NCBI RefSeq assembly: GCF_018070575.1
Contig: NZ_JAGPXN010000008.1
Coordinates: 1-64,000, forward strand
Source of the DNA: Micromonospora sp. C31
GTDB taxonomy: Bacteria; Actinomycetota; Actinomycetes; Mycobacteriales; Micromonosporaceae
Length of the DNA stretch: 64,000 bases
Direction of reading: 5' to 3'
A program made the translations under genes and the position numbers. Below are positions 51,458-59,542 of the stretch, in pieces. Within the stretch, counting starts at the first letter, position 1; every line of letters starts with the position of its first letter. The notes under the pieces were generated by a model that was not told the origin of the DNA, searched no databases, and saw only the letters and a program-made list of their open reading frames with translations.

Positions 51458-51499
51458 AAACTAGGGCTGTCTAGCGTGGACGCTAGACAGCCCTAGTTT
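51458..51499. terminator. Perfect 20-bp inverted repeat, terminator and possible operator
   Basis: A 20-base arm at 51458-51477 (AAACTAGGGCTGTCTAGCGT) pairs exactly with 51480-51499 around a 2-base centre. It would terminate the LppU operon. Its inner part TGTCTAG-N8-CTAGACA is the same spaced motif found again at 51585-51605. Confidence 0.7.
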
Positions 51500-51584
51500 C
51501 GTGTCGAGCACCGGCCACTCGCCCTGGCCACCCGGTCCCCGAGCGCATCGCGGTGGCCGACACGCCGGTTGCCCCATCTACGCA

Positions 51585-51605
51585 TGTCTAGTTCCGCAGC
51601 TAGAC
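51585..51605. promoter_or_regulatory. GTCTAG-N8-CTAGAC operator-like site before the AAA ATPase gene
   Basis: TGTCTAG at 51585-51591 and CTAGAC at 51600-51605 are separated by 8 bp. The site overlaps the expected -35 region of the promoter whose -10-like TACTGT is at 51613-51618. The same motif and spacing lies in the hairpin 117 bp upstream, so this may be an autoregulatory operator. Confidence 0.55.
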
Positions 51606-51612
51606 GGCCCGA

Positions 51613-51618
51613 TACTGT
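51613..51618 (+). promoter_or_regulatory. -10-like TACTGT before the AAA ATPase gene
   Basis: TACTGT ends 7 nt before the GTG at 51626, in the leaderless arrangement. Confidence 0.4.
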
Positions 51619-51625
51619 GCGATGT

Positions 51626-52867
51626 GTGGATCCGGTCCGCAACCCGTACGCCCCGGGCGCCGGCCAGCGTCCGCCCGAGCTGGCCGGGCGGGGGCGCGAG
51701 CTGGACGTCTTCGACGTCGTGCTGGAGCGCATAGCCCGGGGCCGGCCCGAACGCAGCCTGATGCTCACCGGCCTGCGCGGGGTCGGCAAGACGGTGCTGC
51801 TCAACACTCTCCGCTCCCAGGCCATCAACCACCTCTGGGGCAGCGGCAAGATCGAGGCCCGGCCGGACCAGTCGCTGCGCCGACCGATCGCCGCCGCGCT
51901 GCACATGGCCGTCCGGGAGCTGGCCCCCCGGCACCGCGCCCCCGACCGGATCGACGCCTTCCTCGGCGTGCTCAAGGCGTTCGCCCAGCGGACCGCGCCG
52001 ACCGGTCGCGGCAACGCCGCACCGAAGCTACGCGACCGGTGGCAACCCGGCATCGACGTGCCCGCCGCCAGCGGCCGCGCCGACTCCGGCGACATCGAGA
52101 TCGACCTGGTCGAGCTGCTCACCGACGCCGCGGCGGTGGCCGCCGACGTCGGCACCGGCATCGCGATCTTCATCGACGAGATGCAGGACGTCGGCCCGGA
52201 GGACGTCTCCGCGCTCTGCGCAGCCTGCCACGAGCTGTCCCAGCTCGGCGCGCCGCTGATCGTGGTCGGCGCCGGGCTGCCGCACCTGCCGGCCGTGCTC
52301 AGCGCGGCCAAGTCGTACTCCGAGCGGCTCTTCCGTTACCAGCGCATCGACCGGCTCGACCGCATCGCCGCCGACCAGGCACTCTGCGCGCCGGCCGAGC
52401 GCGAGGAGGTGGAGTACGAGCAGAAGGCGCTCGACCTGCTCTACGAGAAGTCCGGCGGCTACCCGTACTTCGTCCAGGCGTACGGGAAGGCCACCTGGGA
52501 CCACGCGCCCCGCTCGCCGATCACCGCCGCCGACGTACGGGTCGCCGCGCCCGAGGCCGAGGCCGAACTGGCGGTGGGCTTCTTCGGCTCCCGCTTCGAG
52601 CGGGCCACCCCGGCGGAACGCGAGTACATGCGGGCCATGGCCACGTTGTCCCTGGTGGCGGGCGAGGTCGACGGCGGGGGCCGGGACGACATGGACGCCG
52701 CCGTGCCGACGGCGGAGATCGCCCGGGCCCTCGGGCGCAAGCCGGCCAGCCTCTCCCCGGCCCGGGACGCGCTGATCAAGAAGGGCCTGATCTACTCCGG
52801 CGAGCGCGGCACGGTCGCCTTCACAGTCCCCCACTTCGGCCGCTACCTGCGTACCCAACCGGTCTGA
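51626..52867 (+). CDS. AAA ATPase, ORC1/Cdc6-like (AAA_16)
   Basis: A 413-residue ATPase. The opening RNPYAPGAGQRPPELAGRGRELDVFDVVLERI and Walker A LTGLRGVGKTVLLNTL (residues about 47-60), Walker B GIAIFIDEMQD near 184, and sensor-type VVGAGLPHLPAVL match the ORC1-like AAA group. The C-terminal third has a winged-helix pattern (EIARALGRKPASLSPARDALIKKGLIYSGERGTVAFTVPHFGRYL). It probably binds DNA. It stands alone behind two copies of an operator-like motif; its role is unknown. Confidence 0.82.
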   Translation: MDPVRNPYAPGAGQRPPELAGRGRELDVFDVVLERIARGRPERSLMLTGLRGVGKTVLLNTLRSQAINHLWGSGKIEARPDQSLRRPIAAALHMAVRELAPRHRAPDRIDAFLGVLKAFAQRTAPTGRGNAAPKLRDRWQPGIDVPAASGRADSGDIEIDLVELLTDAAAVAADVGTGIAIFIDEMQDVGPEDVSALCAACHELSQLGAPLIVVGAGLPHLPAVLSAAKSYSERLFRYQRIDRLDRIAADQALCAPAEREEVEYEQKALDLLYEKSGGYPYFVQAYGKATWDHAPRSPITAADVRVAAPEAEAELAVGFFGSRFERATPAEREYMRAMATLSLVAGEVDGGGRDDMDAAVPTAEIARALGRKPASLSPARDALIKKGLIYSGERGTVAFTVPHFGRYLRTQPV

Positions 52868-52963
52868 CCGGCCACTGCGGACCGCGACGGCCGCGACGCC
52901 CGATCAGCGCGTGCCGGGACGGCCGGCGCGGCGCGGGCCGTCGAGCGTCGGACCAGGCGTGCG

Positions 52964-53509
52964 TCAGACCTTGGACCAGGGAGGCGGGAAGAGCACCTCG
53001 CCGCGCGGCGGCGGGCCCTCGCCGCTGGTGGTCGGCGGCAGCACCAGCGCCTGCCAGGGATCGCCGAGACCCGACCAGGGGCTGGTCAGACCCATCCGGT
53101 CGGCCCGACCGAAGCCGAACCGGTGGTAGTAGGCCGGGTCGCCGAGCACCACTATCAGCCGCTCGCCCAGCTCGGTGGCCGCCTCGATGGCGGCGTGCAC
53201 CGCCGCCGTGCCGAGCCCGATCCGCCGCCGGTGCGGCGCGACCGCCACCGGGCCGAGCGCCAGCGCCGGCTCCGTGTGGTCGTCGGACTTCACCCGCACC
53301 CGGGTGAGCAGGGCGTAGCCGACGACTTCGCCACCGTACTCCGCGACCATCGCCAACTCCGGCACCCAGGCGTCGCTGTCGCGCAACTCCTCGACCAGCC
53401 CGACCTCGGGCGGCGTGGTCACGTCGGGACGGGCGAACGCGGCGGCCAGCACCCGCCGGAGCGCACCGGTGTCGGCCGGGTCCTCGGGTCGCAGCCGCAG
53501 CGTCGTCAC
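52964..53509 (-). CDS. GNAT family N-acetyltransferase
   Basis: A 181-residue acetyltransferase. LRLRPEDPADTGALRRVLAAAF opens the fold, LGPVAVAPHRRRIGLGTAAVHAAIEAA is the acetyl-CoA loop, and GDPAYYHRFGFGRAD is typical of the YhbS-like group. GTG 53509 is chosen; an upstream in-frame ATG at 53530 would add seven residues. Substrate unknown. Confidence 0.88.
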   Translation of the reverse strand: MTTLRLRPEDPADTGALRRVLAAAFARPDVTTPPEVGLVEELRDSDAWVPELAMVAEYGGEVVGYALLTRVRVKSDDHTEPALALGPVAVAPHRRRIGLGTAAVHAAIEAATELGERLIVVLGDPAYYHRFGFGRADRMGLTSPWSGLGDPWQALVLPPTTSGEGPPPRGEVLFPPPWSKV

Positions 53510-53631
53510 CCGGGGCACGTTACCCCGCACAGGCGGTCCATCAGCGACGGTCGCTCGGATCGGCGTGGCGCGACGTGCACGTCCGCCGATCCGGATCGGC
53601 GGTTGCGGGGGTAGCCGGGCCGGAGACGGGG

Positions 53632-53637
53632 TATGAC
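53632..53637 (+). promoter_or_regulatory. -10-like TATGAC before the DoxX gene
   Basis: TATGAC ends 6 nt before the ATG at 53644. Confidence 0.4.
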
Positions 53638-53643
53638 TGACCC

Positions 53644-54189
53644 ATGAAGCCCGTACGCTCCCTCGCCCGCGCCATGCTCAGCGGCATCTTCGTGGTCAGC
53701 GGGTTCACCAACCTCCGGAACCCCGGGCGGCTGGTCCCGGCCGCGAAACCCGTGACGGATCGGTTGACCCCGCTGTTGGAGAAGGCCGACCCCCGCATCC
53801 CCACCGACACCGAGACGCTGATCCGCGTCAACGCGGCGGTGCAGGTCGGCGCCGGGCTGATGCTCGCCACCGGCCGCTTCGCCCGGCCGGCGGCGCTCGT
53901 CCTCGCCGGCACGCTGGTCCCGGTGACCCTCGCCGGGCATCCCTTCTGGAAGGACGAGGACCCGGCGGCTCGGCAGACCAACCAGATCCACTTCCTGAAG
54001 AACCTCGGCCTCCTCGGCGGGCTGCTGACCGCCGCCGCGGACACCGGCGGCAAGCCGGGGCTGCGCTGGCGGACGGGCCACCGGATCGGCCATTCCCGAC
54101 GTTCCGTGCAGCGAGCCGTGCGTACCGCCCGCAGGGAGGCCCGGATCGCCGTACGATCAGCAGCGACGGCCCGGCGACTGCCTGGCTGA
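53644..54189 (+). CDS. DoxX family membrane protein
   Basis: A 181-residue protein with about four membrane segments: ARAMLSGIFVVSGFTNL at the start, INAAVQVGAGLMLATGRF-type and ALVLAGTLVPVTLAGHPFW in the middle, and NLGLLGGLLTAAADTG later. It is followed by an Arg-rich tail of about 45 residues. DoxX proteins in actinobacteria are linked to membrane redox stress, although the specific role here is not shown. The -10 spacing suggests a leaderless start. Confidence 0.85.
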   Translation: MKPVRSLARAMLSGIFVVSGFTNLRNPGRLVPAAKPVTDRLTPLLEKADPRIPTDTETLIRVNAAVQVGAGLMLATGRFARPAALVLAGTLVPVTLAGHPFWKDEDPAARQTNQIHFLKNLGLLGGLLTAAADTGGKPGLRWRTGHRIGHSRRSVQRAVRTARREARIAVRSAATARRLPG

Positions 54190-54331
54190 CCTGCGTCGAT
54201 ACCTCCCCGGGCCGCCCCCTCACGTGCCAACGCCGCGAATCACCTGAACCACCCGACAGGCGTTAACGCGGTGGAAATGTCAAAAACATGTGTGGGATCG
54301 GACACGGTCGCATAACACGGGAGGCATTAAC

Positions 54332-55846
54332 GTGAGGCGCCGTTCTAGGCTCCGTGCAGGACCTGGACGGGTAGGACGACCTTGGTACGGGGGTGGCCAC
54401 GCCATGCCGGCGACCGTCGGAAGACGGGTGGACCGCCTCGCCCCAGTCCGTCGCGTAACGCGTGGGATCGATCGCAGGACAGTCGTACGGACCGGCATCG
54501 TGGCCGCCGTCGCCTATGCCGCATGGCTCGCCATCGGTGCTTTCGGGCGGCCGTACAACTTCTTCGACATGAAGATCTACCACGGCGCGGTGGTGTGGTG
54601 GGCGAGCGGTCACGAGCTCTACGAGTTCATCGCACCCGGCACCACCCTGGGTTTCACCTACCCGCCGTTCGGCGGCCTGGTGATGCTGCCGATGGCGCAC
54701 CTGCCGGTCGAGCTGGCCGGCATGGTCAACGCGCTCGCCAGCGTCGCGGCCCTGGCCATCGTGCTGGCCGGGCTGCTCCGCCCGATCGTCGACCGGCTGG
54801 GCTGGCCCCTCTGGTTCACCGTGGGGATCGCGACGCCGCTGGCGGTCGCCGTCGAGCCGGCCCGGGAGACCCTCGGCTACGGCCAGGTCAACCTGCTCCT
54901 CTTCGCACTGGTCATGGCCGACCTGATCGGCCTGCGCTGGCGCTCCCGCCGGGGCACCCACGTCGCCCCGACCGACGGGCCGCTGCTGCGGTTCGTCTAC
55001 AGCGGTGCCTGGGCCGGCGTGGGCATCGGCCTGGCCACCGCGGTCAAGCTGACCCCGGCCCTGTTCATCGCCTATCTGATGATCACGCGGCAGTGGCGTG
55101 CCGCGACCACCGCGATCGGCACGGTGATCGCCGTGACCGTCGGCTCCTTCGCGGTCGTCGGCACCGAGTCCCGCGCCTACTTCGGCGGCGTGCTCTGGCA
55201 GACCGAGCGGGTCGGCGCCGCCGACATGACGCCCAACCAGTCGCTGGCGGGACTGCTGGCCCGCCTGTACGACTCGATCGAGACGCCCGGCCTGCTCTGG
55301 CTGGCGTTCTCGGTGCTGATGCTGGCGGTCGGCCTCTCCCGGGCCGTCAACGCCCGCGCCGACGGCGACGAGCTGACCGCGTTCACCCTGGTCGGTCTCA
55401 CCGCCAACGTGATCAGCCCGATCTCCTGGACGCACCACCTGATCTGGGTCATCCCGGCGATCATCGTGCTGGCCGACGCCGCCGCACGCCGCCGCGACGC
55501 CAGTCGGGGGCTGGCGCAACGGGCCGGGCAGGGCGGGTACGGCGGGCCGCCGGGGGTGACCGGGCTGCGCCCGCCGATCTGGTACCCGACGCTGACCGGG
55601 CTGCGGCACGGCACCGCCGCGATCGGGCTCTACCTGCTCTTCCTGATCTCCCCGATCTGGCCGTACGAGCACCAGCTTCCCGAGGTGTCGCACTACCAGG
55701 ACGGCCTCTTCGGCGCCCTGATGGAGAACTCGCTGGCGTTGGCCCTGATCCTGCTGGTCGCCGCGCTGCCGTGGCGCCCCGGCGCCGAGCCGGCCTTCTA
55801 CGCCGACCGGTTCGGCCGCCAGGCCGCGCCGAGCCTCCGCCGCTGA
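54332..55846 (+). CDS. GT87-type polyprenyl-phosphomannose-dependent mannosyltransferase
   Basis: A 504-residue integral membrane glycosyltransferase of the DUF2029/GT87 (PimE-like) family, which adds mannose to lipid glycans outside the membrane. The loop after the first segment has YNFFDMKIYHGAVVWWASGHELYEF with the catalytic Asp, and TYPPFGGLVMLPMAHL is a family hallmark. About 10 membrane segments follow. GTG 54332 is used because GGGAGG at about 54319 is correctly spaced; ATG 54404 is a shorter alternative. Acceptor lipid unknown. Confidence 0.85.
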   Translation: MRRRSRLRAGPGRVGRPWYGGGHAMPATVGRRVDRLAPVRRVTRGIDRRTVVRTGIVAAVAYAAWLAIGAFGRPYNFFDMKIYHGAVVWWASGHELYEFIAPGTTLGFTYPPFGGLVMLPMAHLPVELAGMVNALASVAALAIVLAGLLRPIVDRLGWPLWFTVGIATPLAVAVEPARETLGYGQVNLLLFALVMADLIGLRWRSRRGTHVAPTDGPLLRFVYSGAWAGVGIGLATAVKLTPALFIAYLMITRQWRAATTAIGTVIAVTVGSFAVVGTESRAYFGGVLWQTERVGAADMTPNQSLAGLLARLYDSIETPGLLWLAFSVLMLAVGLSRAVNARADGDELTAFTLVGLTANVISPISWTHHLIWVIPAIIVLADAAARRRDASRGLAQRAGQGGYGGPPGVTGLRPPIWYPTLTGLRHGTAAIGLYLLFLISPIWPYEHQLPEVSHYQDGLFGALMENSLALALILLVAALPWRPGAEPAFYADRFGRQAAPSLRR

Positions 55847-55862
55847 CGGGGTGGCCCGCCCC

Positions 55863-56327
55863 TCAGGGGCAGTTCACCCACTCCTCGGTGCCGTCGGCGA
55901 AGACCTGCCGCTTCCAGATCGGCAGCCGCGCCTTGACCTCGTCGACCAGTCGGGCGCAGGCCGCGAACGCGGCGGCCCGGTGGGCGGTGCTGACGGCCGC
56001 CACCAGGGCCGCGTCGCCGATGGCGAGCGGGCCGACCCGGTGCGACACCGCGACCGCGTACACGTCCGGGTCGGCGGCCACCTCGGCCGCGACCTCGCGC
56101 AGGATCCGCTCGGCGCTCGGGTGGCCCTCGTACTCCAGGCTGGTCACCGCGCGGCCGTGGTCGTGGTCGCGGACCACCCCCTGGAACGAGACCACCGCGC
56201 CGGCCCGGCGGTCCGCGACCGCCGCCTCGTGCGCCGCGAGGTCGAGCGGCCGGTCGGTGACCTCGCCGAACGTCGCGGGCGGTCCGGCGGCGGGCCGGCG
56301 CGACGCGTCGGCCGTCGGCGCGGTCAC
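55863..56327 (-). CDS. moaE: Molybdopterin synthase catalytic subunit MoaE
   Basis: A 154-residue MoaE that transfers two sulfurs from MoaD to precursor Z. VVSFQGVVRDHDHGRAVTSLEYEGHPSAERIL contains the active region, VAVSHRVGPLAIGDAALVAAVSTAHRAAAF follows, and VKARLPIWKRQVFADGTEEWVN holds the catalytic Lys and the C-terminal motif. The GTG at 56327 overlaps the moeA stop (GTGA), so it is coupled to moeA. Confidence 0.94.
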   Translation of the reverse strand: MTAPTADASRRPAAGPPATFGEVTDRPLDLAAHEAAVADRRAGAVVSFQGVVRDHDHGRAVTSLEYEGHPSAERILREVAAEVAADPDVYAVAVSHRVGPLAIGDAALVAAVSTAHRAAAFAACARLVDEVKARLPIWKRQVFADGTEEWVNCP

Positions 56328-57583
56328 CACGCCCGCTCCCCCGGCAGCAGCGGCAGCGGTACGACCGGCACCCGGTCGCCCGGCTCGCCGGTGGTGCCGG
56401 GGCGGACGACGGCGAACCCGTCGGCGCCGGCCAGCCCCCGCAGCATCGCCGAGCCGACGTGCCGGACCGGGTGCGCGGTGCCGGCGGTCCGGTCCACCCG
56501 GACCAACGCCAGGTGGGTGTACGCGCCCCGACCGCGCACCGGCTCGGCGAGCGTGACGTGCGGCAGCACCGGCATCGGGCGGCCCGCCAGGCCGGCCACC
56601 AGCGGGGCGACCAGCGAGACCAGGGCGACGATGGCCGACTGCGGGTTGCCGGGCAGCCCGGCGACGAACCGGACCCGGCCGTCGGCGTCGGCGAGCCGCG
56701 CCAGCAGCATCGGGAACCCCGGCCGCACCGCCACCGTGTTGACCACGTAGTCGGCGCCGAGCGCCTCCAGCGCCGGGTGCAGGTGGTCGACCGGCCCGTG
56801 CATCGTGCCGCCGGTGGTGCACACCAGGTCGGCGGTGCCCAGCGCGGCGCGCAGCGCCGCCACGTGCGCGGGAAGCGTGTCCGCCACCGGCCCCACCACG
56901 TCCGAGGGACGGACCAGGCAGCCGTACCGGCGCAGCCAGGCCGGCACCGCCGGGCCGAGCGCGTCGCGCACCCGCCCGGCGCCGGGCGGGCCGGCGGTCA
57001 GCAGCTCGTCGCCGAAGACCAGCAGCGCGGCGCGGGGCTGCCGCCGCACCAGCAGACGGTCGTGCCCGCAGGAGGCCGCCAGGCCGATCAGCGCCGGGTC
57101 CACCGGCGTGCCGGCGGGCACGAGCTCCTCCCCGGCGTACGCCTCCTCGCCCGGCTCGCGCCACTCCGGCGACGGCCGCGGCGTGCCGTCGACGAGCCCT
57201 TCCGGCGTACGGCGGGACTCCTCGACCCGCAGCACGGCCGTCGTGCCCTCCGGCACCATCGCGCCGGTGGCGATCTCGACGGTCGTCCCGTCGTCGGTCA
57301 GCGGGGCGGGGGTGCCGCCCGCCAGCACCCGACCGACTGCCCGCCACGGCCCGGCGCCCCGCACGGCCCAGCCGTCGACGCTGGAGGTGGGAAAGGCGGG
57401 CAGGTCGGTGCGGGTCGCCAGCGGCTCGGCGAGGGTGTGCCCGTCGATCTCGGCGAGCGGCCGGCTGACGGCGGGGAGCGCGGCGGCCAGGCCGACGGCG
57501 TACACCCGGGACCGGGCTTCCTCCCAGCCGGCGGGCGGGGGCGCGGTGGCCGTCTCGGCGGCCGGTGCGGTTTCCGTGCTCAC
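56324..57583 (-). CDS. moeA: Molybdopterin molybdotransferase MoeA
   Basis: A 419-residue MoeA-type protein that inserts molybdate into adenylylated molybdopterin. LPAFPTSSVDGWAVRGA and IATGAMVPEGTTAVLRVEE are in the N-terminal domains, LVFGDELLTAGPPGAGRVRD and VCTTGGTMHGPVDHLHPALE are in the nucleotide domain, and GLPGNPQSAIVALVSLV is the family signature. The TTGG motif is followed by TMHGPVD rather than the usual VSVGDYD, a divergent form. moaE overlaps its end. Confidence 0.9.
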   Translation of the reverse strand: MSTETAPAAETATAPPPAGWEEARSRVYAVGLAAALPAVSRPLAEIDGHTLAEPLATRTDLPAFPTSSVDGWAVRGAGPWRAVGRVLAGGTPAPLTDDGTTVEIATGAMVPEGTTAVLRVEESRRTPEGLVDGTPRPSPEWREPGEEAYAGEELVPAGTPVDPALIGLAASCGHDRLLVRRQPRAALLVFGDELLTAGPPGAGRVRDALGPAVPAWLRRYGCLVRPSDVVGPVADTLPAHVAALRAALGTADLVCTTGGTMHGPVDHLHPALEALGADYVVNTVAVRPGFPMLLARLADADGRVRFVAGLPGNPQSAIVALVSLVAPLVAGLAGRPMPVLPHVTLAEPVRGRGAYTHLALVRVDRTAGTAHPVRHVGSAMLRGLAGADGFAVVRPGTTGEPGDRVPVVPLPLLPGERAW

Positions 57584-57695
57584 CGGCCGAGCCTAACGGT
57601 GTGGCAGCGCGGTCGTGCCGTCAGCGGCACCGCGCCCACCGGTCGGAAGCGGCCACCGCCCGACGGCGGCCGGAACCGTCCCGCGGCCGGGTTCG

Positions 57696-58166
57696 TCAGT
57701 GGTCGCCGCCGCGGAGCTGGTCGACGGCGTGGGCGAGGATCGGCCCGAGCACGGCGAGGCCGTCCCTGGCCCCGCCGGTCGAGCCGGGCAGGTTGACCAC
57801 CAGCATGCGGCCCACGACGCCGGCGAGCCCCCGGGAGAGCGCGGCGGCGGGAACCTTGTCGCGGCTGTGCGCCCGGATCGCCTCGGCGATGCCGGGGATC
57901 TCGTGGTCGAGCAGCGCCCGGGTCACCTCGGGGGTGCGGTCGGAGGGGTTGATCCCCGTACCGCCGCTGGTCAGCACCACGTCGATCCCGTCGGCCAGGG
58001 CGGCCCGCAGCGCCCCGCCCACGGGCTCGCCGTCGGGCACCACCACCGGCCCGTCCACCTCGCAGCCGAGGTCCCGCAGGCCGGCCACGAGCAGGGGCCC
58101 GCTGGTGTCCGCGTACACCCCCGCGGCGGCCCGGTTCGACGCCACCACCACCCGCGCCCGGATCAC
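57696..58166 (-). CDS. mog: Molybdopterin adenylyltransferase-like MoaB/Mog
   Basis: A 156-residue MoaB/Mog protein that adenylylates molybdopterin before molybdate insertion. VVVASNRAAAGVYADTSGPLL, VLTSGGTGINPSDRTPEVTRALLDHEIPG and MLVVNLPGSTGGARDGLAVL are diagnostic. The GTG at 58166 overlaps the moaC stop (GTGA), forming a coupled pair. moeA lies 112 bp downstream on the same strand, so all four genes moaC-mog-moeA-moaE could be one transcript. Confidence 0.92.
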   Translation of the reverse strand: MIRARVVVASNRAAAGVYADTSGPLLVAGLRDLGCEVDGPVVVPDGEPVGGALRAALADGIDVVLTSGGTGINPSDRTPEVTRALLDHEIPGIAEAIRAHSRDKVPAAALSRGLAGVVGRMLVVNLPGSTGGARDGLAVLGPILAHAVDQLRGGDH

Positions 58167-58654
58167 GGCCGCTCCTCGGGGCGGACCCACCGGCCGGTCC
58201 TGCCGCCCTCCTTGCGCAGCACCCGGACCGCGTCGACGCTGGCCGCCGGGTCGACCGCCTTGACCATGTCGACCAGCGCCAGCCCGGCGACGGCCACCGC
58301 CGTCAGCGCCTCCATCTCCACGCCCGTGCGGTCCGCCGTCCGCGCGGTGGCGGTGATCTCGACGGTGTCGTCGGTGAGGGTCAGGTCGACCGCGACGCCG
58401 TGCAGGGTGATGGGGTGGCAGAGCGGGATCAGCTCGGGGGTGCGCTTCGCGCCCATGATGCCGGCGAGGCGGCCGACCGCCAGGGCGTCGCCCTTGGGCA
58501 GCCCGTCGCGGCGCAGCAGCTCGACGACCTCTGGCGTGGTGCGGAGCCGGCCGGCGGCGACGGCCAGGCGGCCGGTGACCGCCTTCGCGGAGACGTCGAC
58601 CATGCGGGCCGCGCCCGCCGGATCGACGTGGGTGAGCTGCGCGGGATCGGTCAC
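58163..58654 (-). CDS. moaC: Cyclic pyranopterin monophosphate synthase MoaC
   Basis: A 163-residue MoaC, which completes precursor Z from cyclo-GTP. LTHVDPAGAARMVDVSAKAVT starts the fold, AGIMGAKRTPELIPLCHPITL is the active-site region and TGVEMEALTAVAVAGLALVDMVKAVD the family signature. GTG 58654 begins the conserved part. A possible -10 (TAGGCT on the minus strand) lies just upstream, and a TTCCGT-N4-ACGGAA inverted repeat follows at 58671-58686. Confidence 0.95.
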   Translation of the reverse strand: MTDPAQLTHVDPAGAARMVDVSAKAVTGRLAVAAGRLRTTPEVVELLRRDGLPKGDALAVGRLAGIMGAKRTPELIPLCHPITLHGVAVDLTLTDDTVEITATARTADRTGVEMEALTAVAVAGLALVDMVKAVDPAASVDAVRVLRKEGGRTGRWVRPEERP

Positions 58655-58824
58655 GGTCGCGAGCCTATCTTTCCGTACGCACGGAACCGGCCGCCGGTGC
58701 GGGCGGAACCGGCCACCGGCACGGGCACGCCGCGCCACCGCCGGCCGCCGGGTGGCCGGCCTCGCCGCGCGACGGCGCCCGTCTTCGCGGGAGTGGCACA
58801 CCCGTTCGCGAATTGGCCGGGAGA

Positions 58825-58836
58825 GAAACGCGTTTC
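58825..58836. promoter_or_regulatory. Perfect 12-bp palindrome
   Basis: GAAACGCGTTTC is self-complementary over 12 bp and lies in the long intergenic region; it is a possible regulator site with no assigned factor. Confidence 0.35.
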
Positions 58837-59450
58837 CGCCCCGTCGCCCGGCGACCGTTTCCAACCCGCTTCACGGGTCGGTCCGATAGCCGCCCACGCC
58901 GGCGCGACGGTGGGTCGGGATACCGTCCGGTGACCATGTGACGTCATCGACTCTTCACCCACACGGCAGGCGATCATCACCGTCGGGGAATTACCGGCTG
59001 CCGATCGCTCGGGAGGGCCGCCGGCAACGTACGGAGTGCATCTTGCCCTGATCACTGCGTGACGTCGCTCGGGTCGACCACGCGTGGCCGTCGACAGAAC
59101 TGCCTGGTGGACGAGACGTGGCGGCACGCAGGCGGCGGCCTCGGCCACGCAACGTGTCCGAGGGGCGCCACACGACCCGGCGCCGGAGCCATCTTCCGCT
59201 GCAAAGTGCACCCTCGTGCCCGATGCCGCCGACGCTCTCGCCGGGTCATTATCTAGCGTTAACCGGAAGCCGATGGAACACAGCACGGAGTTCCCGCTCC
59301 GAAGCAGAAAGTCACCCCACAGGGCGCGCTTCTCATCCATTGCCCATAGTCACATATATCCCTCCATAATTGGCCGAACCGCACTTAGGCTGTTGGCGTC
59401 GCGGAACACAGCGGCGCAAGGGCCAACGCGAGAGCGGGGAGGGGACAGCG

Positions 59451-59474
59451 ATGTCGGCACACGAGTGGAACTGA
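59451..59474 (+). CDS. Possible 7-residue leader peptide
   Basis: ATG at 59451 begins MSAHEWN followed by TGA. A strong ribosome site GGGGAGGGGA at 59436-59445 precedes it, better than that of the large gene 69 bp further on. A hairpin GTTGGC/GCCAAC (59392-59427) is just upstream. It may be a real leader affecting the GGDEF-EAL gene, or chance. Confidence 0.3.
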   Translation: MSAHEWN

Positions 59475-59542
59475 CGATTGTGGCTGGCGCGTGACCGCAG
59501 GTAATCTTGGCGTGCTGAGCAGGCGAGGGCAGTCGGGATGCG

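Larger units (their letters stand above)
58655..59542. other. 888-bp intergenic region between moaC and the GGDEF-EAL gene
   Basis: No gene longer than a few codons is convincing here. It contains an inverted repeat TTCCGT/ACGGAA at 58671-58686, a perfect palindrome GAAACGCGTTTC at 58825-58836, GTGACGTC copies near 58938 and 59058, and an AT-richer stretch near 59240-59380. No known riboswitch consensus was recognised. Near the right end a TAGGCT at 59386-59391 and a 7-codon open frame at 59451 suggest a leader for the downstream gene. Confidence 0.6.

Noticed and set aside
59059..59494. Overlapping open frames of 65-136 codons in the 888-bp gap
   Set aside because: They have rare-codon composition, no good ribosome sites and no recognisable similarity, and they conflict with each other.
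58655..59542. A riboswitch for molybdenum cofactor or c-di-GMP in the long intergenic region
   Set aside because: Neither the Moco motif upstream of moaC nor the GEMM consensus upstream of the GGDEF-EAL gene could be recognised by eye. A covariance-model search would be decisive.
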